From Pseudogymnoascus destructans (taxonomy: Eukaryota > Ascomycota > Leotiomycetes > Thelebolales > Thelebolaceae), in the NCBI RefSeq assembly GCF_001641265.1, contig NW_020167533.1, forward strand, positions 992,001-1,056,000: DNA of 64,000 nucleotides. The letters are read 5' to 3'. A program made the translations under genes and the position numbers. The notes under the pieces are model-generated. The model did no database searches and was not told where the DNA came from. It worked only from the letters and a program-made list of their open reading frames with translations. Shown piece after piece: positions 47,761 through 58,597 of the stretch (positions within the stretch are counted from its first letter, which is position 1; each line of letters begins with the position of its first letter).

Positions 47761-47939
47761 TATTTATAAATGTAATGCAAATAGCTAGGCCTCGCCTAAA
47801 ATCCGCCACAAGAAAAAAAGTGGCATAACGGCTTCAAATTCACATCAAACCACTAAAAGCGCTCGAGTTCGACCTCCGGAACCATTTTCACAGAAACCTT
47901 TTCCACGACGCTAAGAATGATCGCAAACCGCTTTGCAAG

Positions 47940-50900
47940 ATGGAGAATTCAGAAGCCGATGATTTTGAGGGTCTGATCGACTTCCTGGTCCAGGAGCTTG
48001 CCATCAATGATTGGAATAAAGGTAATGCACCCACAGCCTTGCGAATCCGTTCGTCAGCCTTGCTGGAGGGGAAGGTCCAGCTATTATCACAAGCCCTCAT
48101 GAGGGATGAGATAAAACTGTATTTATATGGTATTCCATTGGTGGAGTATACACTCGTGGATTTCTGGGCAGTGGACAAATCATGTGGCTATTTGGTCTGA
48201 TGGGAGTTGTCGCTCCTGACACATTATCATAACCCCGTAGTGCGGGGTTCAATCCCCTCGCAGGACCGTTTTTGCTTTTTGCTGTTATATTTTTGTCGAT
48301 CTTGGAAATTGATATGCAGAACTGTTCTAATCTAATTCATAGGCCTCTCTGTGTCAGAGCTGCTCGGTCGCATTGAGACCTTCTATGACAACCTGGAGAG
48401 AACCAAACTCGACGCCAAGCATGAAGATGTCGCTGATGAAAACGGAGACCAATTCCTGACTCCCGTACCGGAATCTGAAGTATCACAAAGGCCTGTCATT
48501 GACCGCAACTTCCAAGCCAGACTCTGGGATACTTTGGTTGCACGTGATGATATCATTGTCGGCGAAGGAAGAGTGCTCTCTTTGGACGAGGCAGAGGCCC
48601 TCCCTATAAAAACGGAAGCCGACAATGCAATCGACCCCGCTCTTCTTCTCGAGCCCCCATCAGAAACAGAAACAGGTGCCCCAGCCATCGAGCATCAGCC
48701 TCGAGTCCACGTCAATCAAAGACGCCTATGGCTTGTTCTCACCGGCCATGATGTGGATAAGACCAAGCTCCCTTTTTCCGAGTGGCAGCTACTGCTCGCC
48801 ATTGCAGCCGCAGGAAAGAAGGGCATACTTCAAGCAGAGGCCCGCAATATCACGGGGCAGGACAAGAGATCCGTTCCACGGCGCACTGATTTCCTCGCGC
48901 AAAAGGGGTATATCGAGAAAAAGCAGGTACTAGCTTTCAACCAAAAGACCAGCCTTCTCACCCATAAAATTTTCTTGGAGGCAAAAGCTGCACAACGAGA
49001 TATGATCAACCCATCTGAGCTGTCGGCAAGCACGCTGACCCAGGATCTCAAACCCGTCCCTGGTCATGAGAACTGGTCCGGCTTATTCGTCGATATTGAG
49101 ATGGTCGCCCGCACCGCAGTGGCAATTATGCGTTCATGGGGAGTGATCCGACGTACTCACATATTGGCAAAGATGAATATCAACGATCTTCGACTACGGA
49201 AGACTCTTGAGCGGATTATGCGTAAGCTTTTCGAGCTTAAAGTCTGCAAGCGAGTCAGCGCTCTCCTGCCAAACAATCCAAAGATTTTCAAAGACTGCAT
49301 AAAATTTCTCCGAGACCCTACGGAGGACGAGTGGTCTCATTTCAAGAAGAGACTCACTAGCCAAGGTTTCAAGAATAGGCCATCGAGAGCGAAGCCAAAG
49401 AGCGAGCATAAGCCAAGAGCAAGGAAACGCACAAATGGTAAGCCTAGCAAATATTTAAGTGAAGATGCATTCGATGATGTCGAAGCCGAGGAGAGCGAAG
49501 AGTCTGATGGTGACTTCTTTGATGGAGAAGACGAGGAAGCGTATGATGCTTCTGAAAAGCCAGCACCCATGACCACTACCAAAGAGTCAGTGGAGGATAT
49601 TATTGAGCAAGTCATTGAAACTAACCCTGGAGACGAGGGAATATCGGAAGATGGTTTGCTTGCAGAGGCCGAGACTGTATCAACTGAGGATCTTGTTGCG
49701 CTGTTTATACCGTTTGATATCAGCTCTGCATCGACTGCAGACAAACAGACGATACGCATTGTGCGAGAGCCTATTGAGAAGTCGGGTAGGGAGATTTACC
49801 AGTACTATATGATGTCGAGCTTTGAGAGACGTGTTAGTAACGGGGAATCTTCCTGGGATGGCGCGACTGTTTTGCACCGACCTACAGAAACGAGTGGGCA
49901 AATATCCGATCTTTCTAATTATCCAACTATTGCGCCACGGACAAAGCAACGTACAGCAACCACAGACATTACTTCTCGAAAGGGCGAGGGAAGTTCAAAA
50001 CAAACCAAGGCAGCACGACCCAGCACTCTCATTAAGGGGCCTTCTACAACGGCGCCGTCTAGGACTACTATGCCACCACAACCCGAAACTCCAAAAAGGC
50101 CTCGAGGCAGACCCAGGAAAACGGAAACCAAGACTGTCACGTACACGTCCAATGATCAGCTTGAGCGAGAGGCCGGTATGCCTGGTGCTTATTTTGACCT
50201 TCCCGACTTTCCAGTTCAGGAAAAGATTCGAGGGCCGTCAGGATTGCTCCAAAGAGGACGAAAACCAAAGCGGATGATGATGATGATTAAGTCTGAGAGA
50301 CTAAAGGAGTTGAATTTGGCTCCAAGGACCCCAAAGGCACAAGATCAAGCCCCTGTCGAGGCCGAGGAAGCCATATCACAGGTCGAAGAGGCGGCAGACG
50401 ATGACAACCTAGAAGATCAGGTCGCTTCCGTAACAACACCAATTGTCAATGCCCAGGACAGTGAAGAGATTCCAAAGGAAGAGTTTATCGACAGTTCTAG
50501 AAAAGAAACTATCTCAGCAGTGTCTACGTATACATCGCCATACCCAAATGTTCCCACTACGCCGTCTGTCCCAAGGCTTGCATCTATTAGCAGCCAGACC
50601 AAGGCGACAGTAGTCAATGCCCCCCAAATGCCAGGCTCACAACCATCCGCCTACGTATCACCATATGCCAGTGGTAAACCTCAAGGATACAACTCGCCAT
50701 ATGCAAAGTCACCAGAAATTTCCAAGACACCCGCGCCCCAGCCGCAAAGTAAGGGTATACCAGCACCCAAAACTGCGCGTGGCCTCGAACCTAGCGCTTC
50801 TCAGTACAAGTCGCCATACGCCACCATTGATGAGCCAGCTGGCGCTTCCAAAGCAGTTTCGCCTGAAGCACGGGTCTCGCCAGTGGTACAGGCTTCGTCC

Positions 50901-53900
50901 CTTTCCCAACCAGCTCAATCAAAGCCATACAAGTCGCCATATACTGCTGCGAGTCGTTCTCCTAGCTCACCTCTAAGTGAAGTTTCTCTAGCTGTTTCTA
51001 ATCACCAAGATCTGGCGAGCAGCCAAGTTGTGGCTAAAGTCGAAGCTACAGCTCTTGAATCTTTAGCTGATGCTCAGGAGACTATTCTGTTACGTGAGGG
51101 GGAAAGAATTAGCCAGCCTGTGGCTGAGGTCAAAACCGCAGCTCCTGAAGCTGTTGGCGATGCTAATGAGACTGCATTGCCTGATGAAGGGGAAGCAATG
51201 GATGTGGACACCGCCAATATTGCAATCGACAGAGATGATGCGGACGAACTGATACATATTTCTGCTTCCAAAGATGGTGTTGCTGGAAATCTGTGTCTAA
51301 ATGACATCGAAACACAACTTGAATTTCTTCCACTCGATACCGAAGACTTAGCATCTAAATGGATGATCGAAACATCCCAAATCTCGGTCTTTCCTGTCGT
51401 AGACACAGAAACTTACGAGATAGTTGTTCTGTTTAGAGAAACCCAAGAGGAATCTGACGAGACCGAGGAAAAAGAAGTCAAGTTCCTCGTCGATCATACA
51501 TTGACTGAAGGTGCTACAGCTTTCGTAGCCAAAATTGGCACAGCGATGCGAAGGAAAAAACCAAAGAACAAGAGAATACCATTACCGCCCTGGGCATTCC
51601 CAATTCCGGATGGCGGCCCGAAACCATTCAAGTGCGACCAATGTGAAGGTGCCTGGAAGAATTACGAAGGCGTTAAGTACCACAAGACTAAGGCCAAGGT
51701 GACTTGCAATCCAAATTGGACTCGGCCTCCGACACCTCCGACACCCGAAGAGAGAAAAAAGAGAAGCAGGGAATCGTTTGCCCTTAGTGAGCTTACACCA
51801 GAAGAAGCTGCTCTTGTTAATGCTCAAAGGGACCAAGATGGCGGTTGGTCACTTCATGACGATGGTGGTCGCCCAAAGCGCCGACAATATCGTCGTAGAC
51901 AGACCGTCGAATCTGAAGCGCTGGGAGAACCCACCAACCCCGAAGAACCTGGGGCTCAGAGCTTGCCTTCGCATCGAATTGGAACTCCAATCCCAGCTGA
52001 TACGGCAGCCGTGACATCTATTGATGAAAGCCCTTCAAAATTTGCTACTCCTGAGAAACGCGCCATGCTCGCCGCCAGGATGAAACTGAAATACCCAACG
52101 GCAAACGACAGGGACAATATCGAGAGGAGAACAGGCCCGGTAATCACACAGAAGCGTAAAGAAGTTATACTGGACTTGTTAGAAGCGAACGGTGGTGCGT
52201 TCCCAGGCGATCAAGGGCTGTGGTTTGCAATGCATGCAGCGTGGGTGCAAAAGTATCCAGACTCTCTGATTCAAGATTACAAGTACTGCAATCAGGCTGT
52301 CGGGCTTCTCGAAGATGGCGGATTTGTTACAAAGGTCAAGTTCTCTTTCAGGGATCAAACCGGCCGTATGCGTACGCGCGCTGTTGTCACAAAGAAGGGG
52401 GTCGATCCACTATGTCCTTTGGTAAATGATATCAAAGCAAATATTAAGGCGGTATTTCCGAGGTATTACTGTCCGCCTGACTTTGAGCCACCTGAGGCGG
52501 TGCTGTCAATGCTCGAGGCTAGAGAGTCGAGGCCTTCCGAAGAAGAACGGCAGAGGCGCATGCTTGCGAAAGAAAGAGAAGAGGATCCAAGGATTCGCGC
52601 TGCAAAAGAAGCCAAGGCCTTGAAAGAAGCCCGTATCCTATCAAGCATTGTGGAAGCACAAAAGCAAACGACAAATAACGGAGAACCAGATTCAGATGAC
52701 GAGAATGAGATTGTTCTCCTCAATGCGCCATTCTATATCCCTGATCCAGATGCAGAGGGCGAGACTGATGTGGAGTACTATACGGGGCGACGACGAAGGA
52801 GACGGAAGAGTGGCTTGTATCACCGACGTAGTGATAGCTTTAGGGAAGGACAATCATCACGAATGAAAGCACTGTGGGCGTCACTGAAGGCTCAGGGCGT
52901 CACATTAAAAGATCGACGTTTAAATGGCGATGTGGCAGGCGAGTCTTTAGATGAGTCGGGTTCTGACTTCATGCTTTCAGATGTTGAACCTGAAAAGCAA
53001 CCTCTCACTGCTGAAGAGCAAAAGCAGGCAGACTACATTCAGCTCCATAGTTGCCAAACAGCACCATCGTTCCTCCAAAACACGGACGGGTCGTGGGGCA
53101 AAGGACCACCAAAGCAGATGCAGGCAAAGATCCACATTCGCAAATCCGACTTACCAGAGCCAGTGACTTATATGCAAACCGCCGACAACCCAGCTTGGAC
53201 TTTCCGCCCATTTGGTCACGGTGTCAACGCCATCCATGTCATGTCAGCAAAGCGTGCAGCAGTCCAGCAACAGCTGAAGGCGCCCGGTAACATATTCCGC
53301 CCAGTTATTGTGCACAAATCAAAGCGTAAGACGAGAATTGGAAGTTCCAGAGACCAGCTTGCAGCACAAAACTTTGGCCACGACACAATAGGTTCTTGGA
53401 ATCATGGGCGAGGGTCAAATTTTTCTGGGGGGCTTACTCCAAAGAAACCAAAATCTGTTCGGTGGGATGATGAGTCGGACGACCTGCGTCCGTATGGACT
53501 TACGGTCACAGGCGAAGAGATGCCCTGGCCCGACTTCAAGCCACTACCACTCCCTGACAGCAGGTTGAGGACCAAGCCTGTCATGCCAGAGTGGACCAAC
53601 AACCCTGGGCTCGATTCTCTTATACAACAAGCACCAGGCTTTAGTCTTCCCAGTAAATCACCAGTTGAAAGAATCGGTACCCCCGACGACACTTCTATTG
53701 CAGCAGCTGATGTGGGCTCCTGGGCAGCATCCAAAGGTCTGTTCTCACGATCTGCTGCCTCGTTCAAAGATATGCTGCCCAAGAACCTTGAAAGCATCAT
53801 GTCTCGGATGAAAGCGAAAGGGTTTGAGCTTGACACGACGGAAGGATCCGCATACACAGATTTCATGGCCAAAATCATTACAACGGAAGAATGGGAACAA

Positions 53901-55811
53901 ACCATCGGGGGCAGAACTTTATTGGGGATGGGAAATATTGCGCCGGACCATATTTATATCAACCACACTGCTGAGGAGCTAAAGGGGCCTCAACCCACGG
54001 AACCAGCTACCAAATCCTGGCTAGCTGATAACTCCTTTACTTTGGAAACTCTGCCCTACGAACTTCTTGTTGTCGATCCTGTACAACAACTCCTTTCGAC
54101 GACTGTAAAGAGCAAACCGAGATGGGGCTATCAAAAACGCCAGAGAACAGAACAAGCCTCATCATTCTTTGGGATGGTGGAGGCCACGAAATCTGATTTC
54201 GATTATCTCTCACGCAAGCGTAAGTTGCCCGGCAGCCAGCTGATCGGCCAACCCCGCCTCAAACGGCCTTATCGCCGTGCAGCTCAGTCAAAAGACTTCC
54301 GAGTGCGTCGCCACACGTCTTTGCCTGTTGATATCCAAGGCCTCGATATACCTCTCAACGATCCCGATTTTGAAGTATCTATTTCCTATCACGGAATCTC
54401 CGGTCACCGTAAACGTACGAATGAACGGACCGTTATCTCCGAGGCTCTTGATGACCGCCTCATCGTCGCCGTTGTCGTCATACGGACCCTGACTGGCGGC
54501 CTTGACCAAAGCGTAGATTGGGTCCTCGTGTCGAGGCTCTTTCCACAGTGTACCATGAACTGGGTTCGTCGGCACTTCAATGTTCTCGCAGATAAACATG
54601 CAAAGCGGTTAATCAAAATGACGGAAGATTTCCAGACTGCGTATTTAGCTGCTTATGAGTCTGGGGAACTTCCTAGAATGGATTACGACCATCTCCTTGA
54701 TTACGATTGGGATGCACTTATTGACTGGGCTATGAAACGCACACAGCTCGTCAGGACGGCTACCGTGGATTTGCCAAGTACTCGAGAGAAATTCGACGAG
54801 ATGTATGAGTTACAGGACGTCGAGGAGAAAAACTGGAGGGATTCTTATTTCTCCAGTACACTGCCAGTGCATAAGCGTATTGCTCACGCATCCGCTAGCA
54901 ACCTAACATTGCTAGCCTCACAACCTCTCGAGGCGCCCCAAGGTCCTCAAGACGACATGCTCCGCATCGCTCGATCGTGGGCGAGAGCAAGCACGCTTAC
55001 ACCTGTCGATAGCTTTAATGCCGCCACTGCATCCGCTAAATTACGGGGTCTCGGCCCAGAAATCATGCGCGACGCGGTTTCGCAGCTGGTCGAAGCAAAG
55101 GTCATCATGCCAGTGAACAAAGGCCGTCCGGCGCCAGGCCGCGGCTTTGAAGCCACTGATGTCCTTACGGCGGCACTATCGCGTATTCTGACTCAAGCCC
55201 ATTATAATGAGGCGGTGGCATACAAGGCGTGCCTTGATGAGGCTTTCAAGAAGGACGAGATAGTGATGCTGGAATATACGGCGAGCGAGGGAGAAATTCT
55301 TGCTACGACAAACTTACAGTGCGCGCAACGGATCGTGCAAACTGGACACAGAATTCCAATGAATAAGTTTGGGTTGACGGAGGGAAATTATCAGACCAAG
55401 AAGATGGATAAAACTAAGTTGCTGTTCGATATCCAGATTTCGCCTTCGGACACCTACGTCTATGATGACGCACATCCTCTAATCCGCTCAAGTATGTTGT
55501 CCATCGAACACAACCCACCGCCGAAACCGCACGATGGGGCGCTGCCTCTCTGGTATGATATCAACGACCAGCTTATCCCAGGTTTGTGGCGCAAGGTCAT
55601 GGGAGCAGTGCTGGCGACGATTATGCAGAGGCCGGGTATTGAGGCTAAAGAAGTTACGCGGTTGCTCAGTCCAGCGCTGGAAGAATGGGAGGCGAGGTTG
55701 GCACTGGAATGGGCATTTGGAGTGGATGCATTGAAAGAGGTTGCTCCTGGGACGGGCATCGAAGGATGGACCGTTGGGGAGTGGTGGTGGTGGGTTGCAG
55801 GGAAGGTCTGA
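47940..55811 (+). CDS. tfc3: TFIIIC largest subunit, B-block binding (Tfc3/Sfc3)
   Basis: This subunit of TFIIIC recognises the B box of tRNA genes and so recruits TFIIIB and RNA polymerase III. Exons I infer are 47940-48021 and 48343-55811, joined in phase 1 as NDWNK-GLSVSE; the product is 2516 residues, about twice yeast Tfc3 but in the range of filamentous fungi. The B-block winged helix is at about 175-225, with TGQDKRSVPRRTDFLAQKGY as its core. Further features are a SPYA-type low-complexity repeat region (about 720-900), an AT-hook (RPRGRPRK), and a C-terminal extended-winged-helix region. The single intron is 321 nt and holds a Pol III-type promoter signature, listed separately. A TCACGTGA lies 180 bp upstream. 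Confidence 0.92.
48193..48280 (+). promoter_or_regulatory. Candidate TFIIIC-binding (A box/B box) locus in the tfc3 intron
   Basis: GGTTCAATCCC at 48246-48256 matches the B-box consensus GWTCRANNC. TGGTCTGATGG at 48193-48203 matches the A-box consensus TRGYNNARNNG with one mismatch, 53 bp upstream, a tRNA-like spacing. T5 runs at 48269-48273 and 48276-48280 would act as Pol III terminators. The sequence does not fold into a clean cloverleaf: the acceptor ends pair only partly and no anticodon stem is convincing. It may be a tRNA pseudogene or an extra-TFIIIC (ETC) site rather than a tRNA gene. Confidence 0.5.
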
Positions 55812-56074
55812 TGGTGCTTTGGAATGGGATGTACTATCTGGAGTTTGGAGAACACTTGCGCATTAGTTTATGATGTTGGTTTTCTTTGCGAGTTAACGGA
55901 GCCGGCGCATGATTGTAATTTTATGTGGCGGTGGGCAAGATACCAGGCGTTTGTACTTAGGAGTCCATATCACGCTCAACGGTGTATCAAATCAATAAAA
56001 ATTCATAAATTATTATATTTTGAGCGCTAGCACTTCTTTCATGTGAACAATTGTATTTGGTCTCTATCACAAAT

Positions 56075-57599
56075 CTAAACACTAATCGTCTTGAAGACAT
56101 TAAAGCTCTCTCCCGTTCCCACCAGCGCGCCCGGGATCTGCGGGTGCCAATGCGCCTCCTTGACTCTCTCCAAATAATGCACAAACAACAGCTGCGGCGG
56201 CACACCCTCCTCTCCACCCCTCGCTTCCTCCTCGTCGAGTTCCACGGCCAGATCCCACAGCGTCAGCGTATCATCTCCAGCCGCAACCGTCACGATCGAG
56301 TCTTCGGTCGGATGCCACTCCACACTCGTAATCTGCTCCTTGTGGAACCCAAAGCTCGCGACAGGGGTAGGCTTGGAGCTTGCCCCTGGCGTAGGCGCTG
56401 CCTTCCAGTTGCGCAGATCCCAAACAGCCCAGACGCCGTCGTCGGCGCCAGATGCGAGGAGATGCGTGGTAAGCGGCGACCAGGACATGACGTTCACATC
56501 CGTTTCCGAGACTTGGACGCTCATGGCTGCGGAGCGGGACTTGGAGCGTACGTCCCAGACTTTGATGGTGCCGTCGCTGGAGGCGGAGGCAAAGACGTTG
56601 CGCTCCGAAGGCGACCACTGGAGTTCCTCAACGGAGCCTGTGTGGCCGGTCAGGGCGCGGGAATCGGTGGCCCAGCCCTCACCTTGGGTCCTTGTGGTGA
56701 CGTAAATAGAGCCAGTGTTGTCGCCGGTAACGAGCTTGCCGGTTGAGACGAGAGGAGACCAGTCAACGGCGTACCCTTCGGCCTTGTGCATGCGCAGTGT
56801 CGATAGGGGCTTGTTGTGCTGGGGGGTAATAGTGAAGCCTGGGGTGTCAAAGGAGGTTAGATGTGGCGTGACATCGTGGATGAGGACTTGGCCTGCCTCT
56901 GTCATTGTGGCTGTGAGAGTCGTAGGGGGGCGGGAGGAGTCCGACGCAGGGGTTTGGTGGGCGCGGATGCGGTTTGTGGTGGTGTTGAGCGGGATAGAGG
57001 CTGATTCGAGGATGGGATCCGAATCTTCATCCCCGTCGGAGTCAGACTCAGAGTCTTGGTCACGCTCGTTGCGGGAGAGGCCGCTGAACTTCATAACCAT
57101 GATCTGGTTCTCTTTCTCGCGCTTGGCATCGGCCTGCGTGCCTGCAACAGCGTACATGGTTGCGGGAAAGGAGGTACGGTTATCGCCGAGGTTGTCTTTG
57201 ATAATATCGAAGGACAGGCAGGGCCAGGGAGTGCTGAGAGCGTGCAGCATTTCGTATGTGGAGAGATCAGGGGAGAGCGTCTGGCCAGGCTCGAGTTTGT
57301 TTCGCCCGACTATGAACGTCTGTTGGTCTACCTCCATCGCCTCTGAGAATAATTAGCATTGCGCCAGGAAGCATAGACGCGCAAAAAATAAACATACCAG
57401 CTTTTTCTTCCGCTTCCCTCTCAGCATCTGGTCTCCCATCCACTCCAGCTTCTAGAATCTCATCTTCGCTCTCAAATTCATCCTCGAACTCGTCCTCAAA
57501 CTCCAGACTCTCTACATCGTCATCCGCCTTCCCAACTCTCTCTCCTCCCTTCAACGGGGCGTCGCCCCTCTCAAATTCCTCCGCAGCTCTTTTTGACAT
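56075..57599 (-). CDS. rrb1: Rrb1/GRWD1 WD40 ribosome-biogenesis chaperone
   Basis: Rrb1 (GRWD1 in animals) binds newly made ribosomal protein uL3 and brings it to nucleolar pre-60S assembly. Exons I infer are 57599-57398 and 57342-56075, with a 55-nt phase-1 intron, for 489 residues. The N terminus is acidic (EDEFEDEFESEDE). The CAF1C/H4-binding-type helix region follows with YEMLHALSTPWPCLSFDII. WD repeats then include SGKLVTGDNTGSIYV-like blades, FASASSDGTIKVWDVRS, LASGADDGVWAVWDLRN and IVTVAAGDDTLTLWDLAVE. The end matches the family with ERVKEAHWHPQIPG and TGESFNVFKTISV. It is head-to-head with bS6m, 223 bp between start codons. Confidence 0.93.
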
Positions 57600-57822
57600 C
57601 GTATTCCCAGTTGTGGTTGAACGAAAAATGCAAAAATCTGAATTGGCGGGGTTGTTGATGTACTTTTTCGTTATCGACTTATCACCATGTTCGCGGGACC
57701 CAACTTTTTTAAGAGGCGGCCGCATCCCCGGCGTCGCACGGATAATGGTTAATCCGTCCTTCGATACTTTTCGAGTGCACGACCACCACGACGACGACAT
57801 CAGTTACGCTCACACTTCAGCC
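57600..57822. promoter_or_regulatory. Bidirectional promoter, rrb1 / bS6m
   Basis: Only 223 bp separate the start codons of a cytosolic ribosome-assembly factor and a mitochondrial ribosomal protein, so their transcription probably shares control elements. No CACGTG site is present here. Confidence 0.5.
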
Positions 57823-58302
57823 ATGTTATACGAATTGATTGCGGTGGTAAGCTATAGCTATCCGTCTATATCCGCACGAACCAGTTGCTAATTACCCTCC
57901 AGGTCCGCCCCGGCAGCCTCGCCGAGGTGAAAGAGTTCGTCCTCCCCGATCACAACCCCCATTCACCCGCGCCTCTTTCGCCCACTAACCCTCCTCAGTA
58001 TCGCCCGCACAGCCGGATCCCTCATCCTCCAAAATGGCGGCACGATTCGCGGCATCACAAACTGGGGCGTCACTGCGCTCCCGAAGCGCACCGCCAAGCA
58101 TCAGGCAGTCTACCACGACGGGCACCACTTCGTCATGCGCTACGACGCCAACAGCGCCGTGCAGGACCAGGTGCGCAAGACGCTCAGTCTCGACCCGCGA
58201 ATGATCAAATTCGGGAGCGTGAAGCTTGGGGATGGAAAGCTGGATACGCTGGCGAGGATAGGGGGGTGGATTCCGTGGTCGGTCAGGGAGCGCAGGTCGT
58301 AG
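57823..58302 (+). CDS. mrp17: Mitochondrial ribosomal protein bS6m (Mrp17)
   Basis: This is a component of the mitochondrial small ribosomal subunit, homologous to bacterial S6. Three exons fit: 57823-57846, 57903-57934 and 57999-58302, giving 119 residues; the first two are only 24 and 32 nt. The sequence begins MLYELIAVVRPGSLAEVKD, has ILQNGGTIRGITNWGVTALP, and shows YHDGHHFVMRYDA and LSLDPRMIKFGSVKLGDG, all family hallmarks. No long targeting peptide is present, as in yeast Mrp17. Without the tiny exons the conserved N-terminal strand would be lost. Confidence 0.93.
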
Positions 58303-58597
58303 GCCATTGGGGAAGACGAAAATCGTGGGAATGCTTGCAAAGATATTGTAGGACTGGCTGTATATTAGGTGCATTATTGGCGAATGGGATTCGATTTATA
58401 AACTCAGCATTCAATGATCTGGCAACAGTTTACCAATACTGTCATCTAGAATAGGACCTCCCCCTTGCGCATTACCCATGAGACGCCTCAAATGCTCGCT
58501 CGACCGCACAGGAAACATGTTCATCATGAGCATATGCCACATTGCATCATAACCAGCCCAGCCTCGAATGCCTTATTACTCAATAGTCGGGAACCCC
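58303..58597. other. Convergent intergenic stretch
   Basis: This is the 3' region shared by bS6m and dcn1. Nothing else is visible. Confidence 0.4.

Noticed and set aside
47940..48200. Reading tfc3 exon 1 straight through to a stop near 48200 as a separate small gene
   Set aside because: The first 27 codons match the TFIIIC N terminus, and splicing at 48022/48342 joins them in frame with the conserved continuation. The read-through sequence is not conserved-looking.
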